From contig CM070903.1 of NCBI GenBank assembly GCA_036417435.1, positions 93,517,001-93,581,000 of the forward strand: a DNA stretch of 64,000 bases. The letters run 5' to 3'. The stretch's first letter is position 1. Each line of letters opens with the position of its first letter. This document shows positions 44,526-56,633 of the stretch, one piece after another. The translations under genes and the position numbers were made by a program. The stretch comes from Inia geoffrensis (Eukaryota; Chordata; Mammalia; Artiodactyla; Iniidae). The notes beneath the pieces were generated by a model. The model was given only the letters and a program-made list of their open reading frames with translations, did no database searches and was not told the DNA's origin.

Positions 44526-46010
44526 CTTACAAACTAGTTAAAGAGTGGAATATCCATCTTTCAAATGTTGAAACGATAAAACCAAGACAGGAAGAGACTA
44601 TGAACATTCCAGGACTGAGCGTAACAGGGTCGATAGTCTTTGTTCCCAGGCTGTTTGTTAATTGCCACAGACATTTGCTGTTAATTGGCCAGGACATTTT
44701 CCAGTTCAGTTCATGTGATGTGCTGCTAGTTCCCTCTTGTCTACTAAATCTGTTGCCACCGTAGCCTGGAGAGATTCTGAAAGTACCACAGAAGACTACA
44801 GAAATGTTACCTCCCTGCAGAGGGAACTGGTTTGGGCATGAACTCATGAGCAGTTTAATGTCATTCTGCTTATGCCTTGTGTTACACTTGTGCTAACCAA
44901 ACTCTGCCATCAGAAGCAGGGTTGCTGCTTGGGGGCTAAGGGTTGGGGGTTTCAAGGGATAGTATTCTATTAAACTTGACACTAACTCATCCTCTGCTTC
45001 TCTGCAAACCAAATTTTCAACACTCCCACCCTCCCTCTCTCTTTTCTTCCCTGTCTTCTTTCCTGCCATTCTCTGTCTCTCTCTTCCTGCTTTATTTACT
45101 CATGTACTCTATAAATTTTCATCCCAATGTTATTGGGCCTGTGCTAGGTGATAAAGGCGTAGAGATAAAAAGTATGGTCTTTTTCTCATAAAGCTCATAG
45201 AGGAAGAATATACAAATAAACAGTAGGAATACACCTTGGTAACTGTTCAGGCAGTATTGTGCAATAAAGAGAAAGAGGAGTGATCCACATAAAGAGGAAA
45301 GAGGGCAGGGATAATGGTGAGGGAAGATGTTCTGAATGGAGTCTTGAAACATAGCTGTGTGTGAATATGTGCGTATGCATATGCTTTCTGGGGAGACGTC
45401 ACTGCATCTTCAGAAATTCTGAGGCAAGAAAGGGCTACATGTGGTAAAATTTGATAGAGGTCTGAACATTTTGTTTCTGCTCCAAATGGTGGAAGAAAGT
45501 TGAACTTCAATCCTACTTCGGCCACTCACCTGCCAAACTAGAGTATTTCCATTCTTCTCTCCTATTCTCTCACATCTTCTCTCCTCTTCAATTGACATTT
45601 CATCAAGGAACACCTCCTACACAGACACTCACAGGTCTCAGGACCTTGTCTTAATCTATTTGCACTGCTCAACAGCAACAAAAAAAAAGTAACTTTCTTG
45701 TTGTTGTAGAGTGTATGTGCTATTACTCATTTTCACTAGTCAGGCTGCTGATGAGAACAGGACAGGGTCATTAGGGGAAGTTCCAGTGGTTTGGAAGGGT
45801 TGTATGGTACAAAGAAAAGAGTGCATAGTATGAGGTTGGAACGGTAGATAGAGGTCGGATGACGAGGTGCTTAGTATGCCATTCTAAAGAGAATGGATCT
45901 TACTCTGAAGGTGATGAGAGCCACTGACGCTATTCAAGGAGGGAAAGACACAATCAGACCTATATTTTATAATGGCCATGACTTATTCTGAATTGTGAAT
46001 CATATTTCAT
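44526..46010. other. Mixed unique DNA and weak L2-like patches
   Basis: The 44527-44847 minus frame (106 codons) has no recognised domain. A purine-rich L2-like patch (minus) lies at 45760-46010. No gene supported. Confidence 0.4.
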
Positions 46011-46287
46011 AGTATGTAGTCAAGAATTTGGCATTGCCCAAAGAGAAGTCTGGCTTTTGTCCTCAACTTCTTGGAGGTAATCCATGTCATACCTGATAGA
46101 ATTATCTTTGTTCAGAGTGGGGGTGGCCATACCAGATTTTAGGGTGGGGTCAATCACATCTGATAATCTTAGGGTTGAGATTGGTTATAACAGAGAGACC
46201 AACCTTGTGATTTAGGGTGGGGTCATGTGGTATCAGTCAGACTGGAGGCTGAGATCAATGACATGGGTAATCAGTCAATCCTATGTA
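46011..46287. other. Unassigned DNA
   Basis: Repeated gtgg-rich wording but no repeat call. Confidence 0.35.
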
Positions 46288-46419
46288 GAGACTTCTCTGG
46301 CGGTCCAGTGGTTAGGTCTCTGTGCTTCCACTGTAGGGGGCACAGGTGCGATCCCTGGTCAGGGAATTAAGATCGCGCATTCAGTGTGGCATGGCCAAGA
46401 AAAAAAGAAAGAAAAAAAA
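46288..46419 (+). mobile_element. CHR-related SINE, short form
   Basis: Head gagacttctctggcggtccagtgg, box B-like ggtgcgatccctggtcaggg, aattaagatcg, tggccaag, and an A-rich tail. No clean flanking duplication found. Confidence 0.88.
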
Positions 46420-47295
46420 TCAAATCTGTGTAATGGAACTCCAATAAAAATGATGAATTCTGATGTTTGGGTGAGCCTCTCTCGTGGCAGTGCTCCATAA
46501 GTATTGCCACATGTTGATTCTGGGAGAGTAATGCATTCTGACTCCATGGGGAGCAGACCAAGGAAGCTCACATTCAGAACTCTCCTAGACTGTAAGTCTT
46601 ATGAGTCTTTTTTATGAATTATTGAAACTGATGATGGCTTTGGGACACCACTCTTCCCCTACCCAACCCCCCTCCCCACCACACACACACACTGCCAAAC
46701 TCGCAGTTGGTATTAAAATTGAGGTCAGTCTTGGGAACTGTGCCATCTAACTTTGAGGTTGGCTGAAACTTCTTACACATAGGAGTTAAAAGCAGAAGCT
46801 TTGGAGTCGCACTTGAATATAAATCCGCGTTTGATTACTTTTCAATCTGTGTTACCTCTCAAACCTTTACTTTCTTCATCAGAAGCAGATGCCTTTGGTG
46901 CTCTGTGTCACCTCCCCTCAGCTTACCTTGGGTTTAGCTGCACCTGTGCTTAATAATTCCACTTGAGCTCAGGCTTACTTTGCCCTGGTAGTAGTCCAAC
47001 TCAAGTGTATGGTGTGTATCTTTTCTCTCTTTATCCCTGAGCTGTAGGAGCCTCTCAGTCAATGCAAAAATGGCCCAGGGCCAGTCCTCTAACAAAGGGG
47101 GATGGCAGATGTGGTAAATGGCTCAAACTCTTGTCTTTTGGATGGCCATTTCTTGGAGGCCTTCTGTTCATTTCTCAGATATTCCAGCTCCTGTTGCCTA
47201 TAGAAGCAATCATAGCAATACACCTTATATTGGCTCTTCTTCCCTCCCTCACTTCTGCTTTTCTCACCTAAGACCTTTCTCATGCTCTATTTTAG
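46420..47295. other. Unassigned DNA, no gene seen
   Basis: Contains an ac microsatellite of about 8 units at 46678-46693. No confident repeat. Confidence 0.4.
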
Positions 47296-47299
47296 AACC

Positions 47300-47400
47300 T
47301 AAACTACAACATTATCACACTGTTGCTATGAAGATTAAGTGAGATACATATTTATTTAAAAGAGGTTTAGTGCTTAGTAGATAAAGGCTGCTATTAGAAC
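47300..47400 (+). mobile_element. MIR-like remnant
   Basis: cactgttgctatgaagattaagtgagata, then gtttagtgcttagtagataaagg. Confidence 0.5.
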
Positions 47401-47788
47401 AGGACACAAAACAAGCTAGTGTTTATATGGTTGGAGAGAAGGAGATTCATTTGAGAGATTTGGGGTATTCGTCTGAGAGATTTAAACGATACTGCATGGG
47501 TAAAATATATGGTTAAATATGCTAAGGGATAATGGGAAATCTGAGATGACTTTGACAGTCTTTGAGGAAGTAACTGTGAGAGAGAGAGGCAGGTTTAGTG
47601 GTGGCAAACGCCGAATTTAATATCTGACGTATGAAGCTTGATATTCTTGTGAGTAGACAAGTGTGACTGTCCATTATGATGTTCTTTCTACATCTCTACA
47701 ACTAGAAAGATGGGTAGTCTAAAAACCAAGTTACCACTGATCCTAAGTGACCCTCAACATCATCAGAGAGATGTATATAGAACAGAGG

Positions 47789-48002
47789 GGGCTTCCTTGG
47801 TTGCGCAGTGGTTGAGAGTCCGCCTGCTGATGCAGGGGATGCAGGTTCGTGCCCTGGTCCAGGAGGATCCCACATGCCATGGGGCTGCTGGGCCCGTGAG
47901 CCATGGCCACTGGGCCTGTGCGTCTGGAGTCTGTGCTCCGTGGCGGGAAAGGCTACAGCAGTGAGATGCCCACTTACCGCAAAAAAAAAAAAAACCAAAA
48001 AC
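47789..48002 (+). mobile_element. CHR SINE, about 205-bp form
   Basis: Head gggcttccttggttgcgcagtgg, box B-like ggttcgtgccc, aggatcccacatgcc, ggctacagcagtgagatgcc and a long A tail. A 12-bp duplication atagaacagagg lies at 47777-47788 and 48003-48014. More CpG decay than the 39.2-kb copy. Confidence 0.94.
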
Positions 48003-48014
48003 ATAGAACAGAGG

Positions 48015-48528
48015 TTACCAACTGGACCTGTGGGCCATTCACATAAATGGCTTTTGTTTGATCTGCATAGTGTTTCCCCACATATTGGTATCTTTTGTTG
48101 TTGTTGTTTGTTTTTGTTTTATTTATTTTTGAATCATTTTCTAAGTGATTTTATATAAAAATCAAGATTTACAGTTTTTCTTAAAAACAAAATCAGCTTA
48201 CTAAGCTTGCATTTCTGAATGACAACAGTCAGATGGGCCTGAACAGCTTGTCACCTTTAGAATAGGACACGCTTTCTTCAGTTGACCACAGGCCATTCCA
48301 CCTGCCTTTAGACCAAGTGTCGATTGTTATTTACAAGGCAGGCGTTTTTTAGTTTTCTTTATAAAAGAACCATATCACTCATTTTTGTCATATGTTTGCT
48401 TCCTTGTAGGCATTTGTGTTTGAAACCTGTGCAAAATAAGAAAGTGGGGAATGAAGAAAACCCTGGGCAAGGTTATATTTTAAGGGGTGGGTGCTTTGAA
48501 ATAAGGTCCAAGAAAGGAGCCTTGCTGA
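48015..48528. other. Unique DNA, no gene seen
   Basis: No repeat family or coding block recognised. Confidence 0.4.
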
Positions 48529-48985
48529 GTTGAATAGTTTCCTGTCAAAATTCATGCTCACTGGGAACCCATGAATGTGACCATATTTGGAAATAAGCTC
48601 TTTGTAGATGTAATCAAGTTAAGATGAGGTAATATTGAATTAGAGTGGACCCTAAATTCAGTATGACTAAAATCCATATAAGAGGACACATACACACATA
48701 CACATGCACGCACACACATGCACAGACAAAACACTATGTGACGACAGAGGCAGGGATCAGAGAGGTGCATCTACAAGCCAAGGAGCACCAAGGATTTCCA
48801 GCAGCCACTAGAAGTTAGGCAGAGGCAAGGAAGGATCCTCCTTAGAGACTTCGGAGAGGGTATGGCCCTGCTGACACCTTGATTTTGGACTTGCGGACTC
48901 CAGAACTGTGGGAGAAGAAATTTCTTTTGTTTTAAGCCACCTATTTTGTGGTACTTTGTGATAGCAGCCCCAGGAAACTAATAAG
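48529..48985 (+). mobile_element. MLT1-type LTR (ERVL-MaLR) with CA microsatellite
   Basis: MaLR LTR order: gttgaatagtttcctgtcaaaattcatgc, gtgaccatatttggaaataag, gatgtaatcaagttaag, ggacttgcggactccagaactgtgggag, taagccacctattttgtggtactttgtgatagcagcc, aggaaactaat. A (CA)n-rich tract lies at 48685-48725. Confidence 0.8.
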
Positions 48986-49290
48986 GGTAAGATGAAGAAA
49001 AGAGATCAACAGAAAAGCCAATTCAAGGAAAAGTGTGTCATTATTATGATCAAATGCTGAAAAGTGGTCAAATAAAATAGACTGAGATTGGTAGAAGTGA
49101 CAAGTAGGAGTTTAGTGATGACACTGGGAGGATCCCTTTCAAGTGAGTGATGGGAGTGAGTGGAAGCCAGAGGGAAGTGGGCAGAGGAATGAATTCAAAA
49201 GATGGTGACAGTAAGTAGATTCAAGAAGCTGCTCTTGGAAGGAGATGAGAACGACAGGATAATTGAGGCACGTAGAACTTAAGGAGCAAA
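48986..49290 (-). mobile_element. L2 remnant
   Basis: Antisense L2 coding text: attatgatcaaatgctgaaaagtggtcaaataaaat, then gagattggtagaag, gagtggaagccagag and gattcaagaagctgctcttgg. Confidence 0.55.
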
Positions 49291-49869
49291 CATAACTTCT
49301 TAAAAAAGATAAATACTTTGCATATCAGTAGTGACTAATTGCTGAATGTGCCTACAGATCCACTCAGCGCCCTCCTCCAGCTGCTCTATCAGGAAGTCAA
49401 CCTGATGAATGGCATTATGAGCGCTCGTGCACTATGACTGCTGGTTACTTTTGGTCAATGGGAGGCACCAGCAGAAGTGGAAGCATTGTCCAAAAGTGAG
49501 ATCAAGGTATTTATTGCCCAGCCTTCCTCCCTGCTGGTGTCATGGGTTAGCCGTGGCTAAGTTCTCCACAGCTTTTGTCTGGTGATACCCTCCCACAGCA
49601 ATGGTTCTCTCCCCACCTTCTGGTAACTGCTCCTTCCTCTTCCCCCTTCAGGCCTGTGGGTGGGAACCAGAGAACATCACTTTCTTTTGTTGGTTTCCCT
49701 TTACCTTTCCCCTATTCTCATATGCAATCCCTTTCTTACGTGTTTCAGTTACTCCATTTGAATGTTCACCTATTGGAAAGAAGCCCATGAAAAAGGCAGT
49801 ACCTAAGGATTGAGACAATAATTGATATATGTAGATACATCCAGAGAAGTTGAGAAAACATGACGCTTG
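49291..49869. other. Unique DNA, no gene seen
   Basis: No repeat or coding block recognised. The overlapping plus-strand frames near 49575-49813 lack domains. Confidence 0.4.
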
Positions 49870-50290
49870 GAATCTCTTTCTACTTATAGTCGATCCTTCA
49901 CACAGGCACCAGAGTGATCCTTTTAATAACATTGATTCTCTGCCCTGAGCTTACAGGGACTTCCCATGTTAGTCAGAGTGAATTTGCAGCTTTTCCCATG
50001 ACATCCAAGGCTTATATGACCTGGCCCCCAACTAACTCCCTGACCTTGTTTTTTTTTTACACTCCATCTTGGTCACTCTACAGTAGCCTTCTACTCTCCC
50101 TCTTATTTTCTCAACTAGCTTCCTTGTTCTTCCTTGAGCAAGACATGCATATTCCCTCCTCATAACCTCTTCATTTACTGATCCCTCTGCCTAGAATGTT
50201 CTCCTGCAGACATTAAAGAGGATGACTTCCTCACTTGATTCAAGCCATTGCTTGATGTTACCTATCAGAGACAATTGTAACGCCTGCACT
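49870..50290 (+). mobile_element. L2 fragment
   Basis: Sense L2 text: caccagagtgatccttttaataac, atgacatccaaggcttatatgacctggcccccaactaactccctgacc, ctgcctagaatgttctcctgc, ttcaagccattgcttgatgttacc. Confidence 0.7.
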
Positions 50291-51930
50291 CTCTAAAATA
50301 GCAATATATATCTCCAAGCATCACATCTGCAGAGTCCAGACGAAGATTCACAATATTAAAAAATCCCCAGATTCTCTTATCCTCAAAATGAGTATTGTCC
50401 CATTTTTATCCTTCAAAACATACAAGGTGTGGTGGCCACAAAAATGCCTCTCTAGGATCTCTGACTGGGGAGAATATAATTCCTGTATGGCCCTAGCTGC
50501 TGTGCTCTGAAATTCAACAACACATTCATGACAACACAGCACTTTCTGGGGGCTGCTCCCAGCCGGTGACTGAGTGCAGCAGGAATACTAAGGCAGGCCC
50601 AGTCCTGTGGGATGTGGGGCTTGTCTGATGGACAACTTTGCTTTGAGGACTCCCATTGACATTGCTGAATTATTTTAGAAGTGCCCCCTAGTCTAAGATT
50701 CTTCTATCCGAACTTCATTCCTCCTCTGTCTTTTATAAGAACCAGGCTTACATTTAGTCTTTCGGCTCCTCCAAGCTTCCCTAGCTTCCTCCTCATTTTC
50801 CCTCATAGGCACTCATCCTTGTCAATCTTTTCCACATTTAACTCCATCTCCCTGTCTGCTGCTTGCAGAAACTGGAATAACACATAAAGGAACTTTCTCA
50901 AGGCACACAGCATTGCCTCTTGCTCAGGTCTTTGCTTTCCTAGAAAGCATTTTGATGACAAATCCCAAGGTATTTACAAATTCACTCCCCAAATCAATAA
51001 CTTCCAAAGAGGAGTATCTCCCATATTTTCCGTTAGTGTCATTATTCTATTTTCTGACTCTCCACACGTGTCATATTTCCCTCCTTTCCATTCTAGTTCT
51101 CTCCACTGCCAGAGAAAGCAAAGACCTCCACCAGTTTTAAGCCATGAAACTTGGCCTGCAGGCCTCCTTTTTTTGAAGGGAATACAACACATCACCAGCA
51201 GATCATGGTGAACTATGTACATAGGAAGCAGGCTTATTGTTTAGAGTATATATGCGTGTGCATGCGCGCAAGCACATGTGTATAAATGGGATTTGTTGGC
51301 GTCCTAGAAATGGCGACGATGAAGCGAAATTTGGTTGGATGTGGCTGAGGTGGCAGGTTCCTTCAAGTCCATGCTCTGCTAGCAAACAGCACATGACCCC
51401 TGATAATTCCCAGTTTGCAGTTTTCTTTCCTTTCTCCTGCTTCTGGGGTCCTTTCCTGTGTCCTTCTCAGTGGTCTCACTTTAAAATTTTTCTTCCTTCC
51501 TTCTCACGTCCTGCATCTGTTACCTCTCAAATGGGTTCCTCTGTGAAGCACATAAGCATGCTTAATTATCTCCCATCGAAACAAACAAACATGTAAACAA
51601 ACACATAAACAAACAAAACTGTTTTCTATCAAAAATGTAATCCTACCACATAAACAAACAAAAACTCAAAAGACCATAGCTTCTCTACCTACTTCACAGG
51701 AATGTTATGGGGGGACATGAGTGTAAACTCCATGCAAGAGGGGATTAGGTCTGCTTAATCTGTGCAGCATCTCCAGCCCCTTGCCTGTTACCTGGCTCAT
51801 GACAGGAAATACATAAGCAAACAGACAAATGAACAGTTATGAAATGGATGAATAAAATTAGATAATACATGGGCTTTGAAAGTGGTGTTCAATATAAATA
51901 GAAAGGCATATATCATAATTAATTTTTATC
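50291..51930. other. Mixed DNA, possible L2 plus; direct repeat
   Basis: 50680-51150 is pyrimidine-rich and could be eroded L2. A perfect 17-bp direct repeat cacataaacaaacaaaa lies at 51602-51618 and 51647-51663. The 119-codon plus frame (51237-51596) has no recognised domain. Confidence 0.4.
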
Positions 51931-52950
51931 TTCTTTTTTGAGTAAACTTTTGCTGAACTATAAAGTACATGCAGAAACATGCACAAACCACAGCATAGCT
52001 CAACGACTTTTCAGAAAGTATTCATGCTTGTGGAGCCAGGACCAAGATCAAGGAACAGAATATTAGTGACACCAAGAACCCCAGCCTTCCCCACCTTCTT
52101 CCCTTCCAGAACCTCCTCATACCAAGCTCTCTTGTATCCAGCTTCACTGATGAGACTTTTTGCTTGGGAATTTCATGCATATTATTCTGTGAAGTTATCA
52201 ATTCTCATGGCTATGCAATATTTCATTGTATGAATAGGTGACAGGAAAGGAGGGGGGCAGGGCACAACCCTTAAAGAATGACACTGCTGTTGAGAAAAAC
52301 TGGATACGACAAAAACTGGTTAGAACTGATTAGGCCCAAGATGGCAGAAGATTTGATTCCCAGTAGACCTTGAGCCTCCTTATGAGCTCACTGTAACACA
52401 TTAGCATATGCTAAGTGACACACCCACAGGCACCATGACAGTTCTGAAGCTGACCATAAAAGGCCAAAGAATGGGCAGTGGCCCTCTTCCTGGAAATCCC
52501 CACCCCTTCCCCAAAATAGTTGGAATAATCCTCCCACTATTTAGCCTGTGAAATTACCCAGCCCATAAAAACTAACCACCTCCACAGCCCCGGGCCGCTG
52601 TCACCTTCTGAGATGGACTGCATTCTGCCTATGGAATGTGTACCTCTCTCAGTAAACCTGCTTTCACTTTACTATGGCTCGCTCTTGAATTCTTTCCTGC
52701 ACGAAGCCAACAAATCTTACTTGGTGGCCTGTCCCAGGAACTCGCCTGAGACCTGTGACATGACCATTCTCTCTTGCCCCATTTTCCTGAAACAAATATA
52801 CTAAAATTTAGGAATCAGTTCTACTTTTGATAGACATTAGCTTTACCTCCAGGTTTGGCTACTGTGAATAGTGCTTCTCTGAACATTTTTGTATGTGTCT
52901 TATGTTGGATTATATCCAGGAGTAGAACTGCTGGGTTATATAGCTGTTTT
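51931..52950 (-). mobile_element. Ancient L1M 3' UTR split by an LTR
   Basis: Left part 51931-52236: cagaaacatgcacaaacc, gaggcc-poor 3' text with tcatggctatgcaatatttcattgtatgaata. It resumes at about 52794 (aatatactaaaattt, tactgtgaatagtgcttctctgaac, ggagtagaactgctgggttatata). Same family as 6.9 kb. The LTR insertion is listed separately. Confidence 0.75.
52239..52793 (+). mobile_element. Solitary LTR, class I ERV type (copy 2)
   Basis: Plus-strand copy of the same LTR family as at 2.4-3.0 kb. Starts tgacaggaaaggag. Shares accttgagcctc, gacacacccacaggcaccatgacag, ggcagtgg, cttcctggaaatccccacccc, ttagcctgtgaaattaccca, cataaaaactaac and ttctgagatgg. Ends near 52760-52793. Inserted in the ancient L1M. 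A candidate 4-bp duplication is aata, uncertain. No coding remnant. Confidence 0.7.
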
Positions 52951-54180
52951 TTTAAGGCTATGTATTAAAATGCCTCCTGTAAACACTCCTAAGACATCTA
53001 ATGAGTAATAGAAACTCAAATTCACTAAAGTAAAAAGGATTTTATTGCAAGCTACACAAATTCCACAGAATTCAAAAAAATAGAAAATTACTAAGAGCAG
53101 ACATATAAATTCATAAAGCACAGCATTTGTGTTTAAACCACACTACATATTTTAATAGATCCAGAAGCACTTAAAATTTTATAACCCAGAAGGATGCTTA
53201 TGAGGAGGCCACTCAGTCATCAAGAGCAAATTAAATTGTCAGGGTCATGTAATATATTTTAGGAAATTTTCTATTAAAAAATATAATCTGAATCTTAATA
53301 AGAAAAATATTTAGCAATGTGGGAATATCTTCTACCCCAATCTTACTTTACTCAGGAGTCGATAGCTGCTATTTTTTTGAGAGGAAGAAAGCACTCTTTT
53401 TGTATGGTGAAGAAAAATATTATGGGGAACACTTAAATTTACTTTCAGCATATTTCAAATAAAGTATATTTTCATATACTTTAAATATACATTTTACAAG
53501 AACATACATACAGTAACCATTTAATAAACATATTATTGTATTTATAAATTATGTAATTATCTTACATATAATATACATATAATGAAGTACAAGTAGAAGG
53601 ACTTTCATTAAAATGTGTTGATTAAATATCTACACAGTGCATATAATATACAGTATGTAAATTTTACATTCATCTACCTACATTATTAAAAATTCTATTG
53701 GACACACAGTTCCTCACAGGTGATTAATTTGTGCTGGAATCTTTATGCTGATTTCCACAGTGATATCCTACCTACATCATAAGGGAAGTAATTACTGTTT
53801 TCTGTAGGTGCTTATATAGGTGACCTTGTGCTTTGTTATTCAGCCTTCACTGAAATATGTCATGAAGTGCAAGAGAGAATGGGACCATTATATTATTAGA
53901 TAAGCATACCTGTCCCCTGGCTAGTTCAAAAGGACATTGTAAGAATTAATGAGATTATATCATTGAAGTACCTTTAAATACTGGAAAAATTCAAACGATG
54001 TAATGGTTATGACTGTAAAATAATCACCAAAGGTATATTTTGGGAGTTTGATTGTATTCCATTCAAAAATTATTAAGTCAATAAATTAGCTTTATAATGT
54101 CATTTTTACTAAATTCAAAGGGTAGAGTCTTGGATTAATTTAACATTTGTGAGAGACACCTTTTCTATGCAGCAAGATTC
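52951..54180. other. AT-rich unique DNA, no gene seen
   Basis: Very A/T-rich, no repeat or coding block recognised. Confidence 0.45.
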
Positions 54181-54780
54181 TTTCAGTGGCAAGTCTGAAA
54201 ACACAGCCCAAAGGGGCTTAACTATTATAGAGAATTGATTGGCTCAAGTAATTGAAAAGGCTGCGGGTGGTATAACTTCAGGTCTGGCTGGGTGTCAGAG
54301 GATGGAGCAATGAAATGAACACACTCGTCTGTCTGTTCTCAGCCCTGCTTCCTCCTAGGTTATTGCCATTTTCAGGCAAGTTCTCCTATGTAAGAGCAAA
54401 CTGGGTCAATAGTAGCATCAGAGGTTTTTAACCCATGTGGAAACCCCAGAGGAAACAACAGCTTATCTCTCCCAACAGTTTTATGAAAATCCCCAGACTG
54501 CTTTGGCCCACAGTGGTGAGGCATTCCCCACTGCGGGCAGTGTAATGTGACTCTGTTAGCCAGGGTTGGGCCACCAGTGGATCCAGGAGTCAATAGTTTC
54601 AGCAATGTCTGATCCATAGAGTGAATGGGAAAGGGCTGTCTGCCCAAAGGAAGAGCAGGTGCTGCTACCAGAGGATGAGACTAAAGGAAAACTCAGCAAA
54701 GGACCAAGTTTTCTTTCATCAGTGGGAAACGTATAAATCAGAAAGTCCAAAAAAAAATTCTTCCACCAAACCCAGTTTTT
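54181..54780. other. Probable medium-reiterated repeat, family not assigned
   Basis: The layout (taactattatagagaattgattggctcaagtaattgaaaaggctgcgg, then gcttcctcctaggttattgccattttcagg, ccccagaggaaacaacagctta) reminds me of a known mammalian repeat, but I cannot name it. No gene. Confidence 0.35.
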
Positions 54781-54999
54781 AAAAAAAATATTTCTTTAAT
54801 TAATTTATTTATTTGGTTGCACCAGGTCTTAGTTGCAGCAGGCAGGCTCCTTAGTTGTGGCATGTGGGCTCCTTTGTTGTGGCATGTGAACTCTTAGTTG
54901 CAGCATGCATGTGGGATCTAGTTCCCTGACTGGGGATTGAACCCAGGCCCCCTGCATTGGGAGAGCGGAGTCTTAACCACTGAGCCACCAGGGAAGTCC
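54781..54999 (-). mobile_element. CHR-related SINE, intermediate form
   Basis: Reverse-strand copy with head at right (ccactgagccaccagggaagtcc) and A tail at left (aatatttctttaattaattt, reverse complement). Body has gttgcagc and tagttgtggcatgtgggctcc units. Flanked by a duplication with one mismatch: ccaaacccagtttt (54766-54779) and ccaaagccagtttt (55000-55013). Confidence 0.92.
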
Positions 55000-55013
55000 C
55001 CAAAGCCAGTTTT

Positions 55014-55794
55014 GTTTTTAACATTTCTTGAATATTGATGAAACATTTAACAGTCTGTGCCTAAATGTTCTGCCACTCTAAATTACCTCCTGTATTTAGC
55101 AAAACTACTTGTCAAAATCTCATTGACTCTATTTCAGATTCACTGCCATGTTCTTCCCCAGCAAGATCACAACTGTACATGTGTTAATCAGGATATATGG
55201 GACCCATAATCAAACACAATGAATACATAAGACAAATCGGATGACCCTGTCATGTTCAAACACCTATTAATTAGGAAGCTGTGAGGTTTCAGAGAGCAAG
55301 TGACTTGTTAAAACTCCAATAGTTAGAGGAAAACTAGAAGACTAATCAACTTGATTTTATCTGTAGAAGAGATTCTCCACAAATAAATAATTAAAAAGGA
55401 ATTTAGAGCTTCAAGGGGAAAATTCAAAATCTTATAGAATAGTAGAAAAAAGTAACAAGGGCAAAGAAAGTCAAATTGCAACAGATGTACTTGTTGGTGG
55501 GTCATTTGAATTTTGCTGGCAGGATAACCCCAGCAGGAGAAGTATTTTCACATTGTTTAGCAGAGGCCACAGCAGGGATAAGGAGTTTTAATCACTTTAT
55601 TAGAATTGCAAAGTCATCAAAGGAGGCATGGGCATGTGAGAGCTATTTGTAGAAATATTCAGTGAAATGCTTTTGTGACCACAAGAAATAATGGAAAGTA
55701 GATGTTGTTCGTGGACACATTAAGAGAAAAAAATTGATTTATCTTGGCTGAATAGATGAACTCATGAGATTCTCTTGAGTGAGAATGGAAAAGA
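55014..55794. other. Unique AT-rich DNA, no gene seen
   Basis: No repeat or coding block recognised. Confidence 0.4.
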
Positions 55795-55797
55795 ATC

Positions 55798-55862
55798 TCC
55801 ACTGTTGTGGAGAGGCCACAACAGTGAGAGGCCCACGTACTGCAAAAAAATAAAAATAAAAA
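55798..55862 (+). mobile_element. CHR SINE, 3' end only
   Basis: Contains tgttgtggagaggccacaacagtgagaggccc, the 3' part of the 205-bp form, then gtactgcaaaaaaataaaaataaa as tail. Confidence 0.8.
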
Positions 55863-56152
55863 AATTTTAAAATAATAATATAACCTAATAATGGGAGTAA
55901 AATCCATCATATTCACAGTGTCAGGGATTATACAGGCTATGTACCCCAGGGAGGAGGCATCTTGGGAATCATCTTGGAATTCTGCCTACCAGGATATATC
56001 TTTCTTTCACCCAAATGTAGGTGGCTAACTCTATAATGGTCTATATTTCAAGCAAAGTATTTTCACCCCAGTTTTCAACCTGTTTCTACTTATCTATCAC
56101 TGCCCTCCCTCCCCACAGCTGTGAAAATTGTCAGGCTATGACACAACATTAG

Positions 56153-56300
56153 GTAGTGGTCTCCAAATTTAAGTATGCATGAATCTCCAAGAAAATATTA
56201 AATTTGCCGATTGCTGGCTACCAATCCTAAGAAATTCTGGCTCAGTAGGTCTCAGAGACAGCCCAGCAATACACCTTTTAATAGTGATTCTGATGTGTCC
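56153..56300 (+). mobile_element. MER5A-like DNA transposon remnant
   Basis: Order tagtggtctccaaatttaagtatgcatgaatctcc, ttgctggc, ctggctcagtaggtctc, caatacaccttttaatagtgattctgatg follows MER5A, in a weaker match than at 22.2 kb. Confidence 0.6.
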
Positions 56301-56633
56301 ATTCAGCAGAACAAAATTCATGAAACACTATGGCTTCAGCATCTGTGCAGTGATCTTGGCAGTCTGGCCACACATGCTCCTCATAGCCTGGCATACATAG
56401 CATTGTTCAAACTTGAAAACTGGAATTTCTGAAAATATTTGAGGGCTAAATTTGAGATCCTCTCTATCTAGTCCTGAACATGACAAATTACTCTAATGTA
56501 ACGCAACTTTGGATGAGAAACATAAAATAAAAACTATACATATATATATGTAACAGAAAAATTACTTTTTAAAGAATTTTAATGTTGTTTCTCTAAGTGT
56601 CATTATTAAAAATGCTATCTTTAAAAAAACAAT

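Noticed and set aside
44527..44847. 106-codon minus-strand frame
   Set aside because: No recognised domain. Mammalian introns and intergenic DNA yield such frames by chance.
51237..51596. 119-codon plus-strand frame
   Set aside because: No recognisable domain, and the surrounding DNA shows no exon signals.
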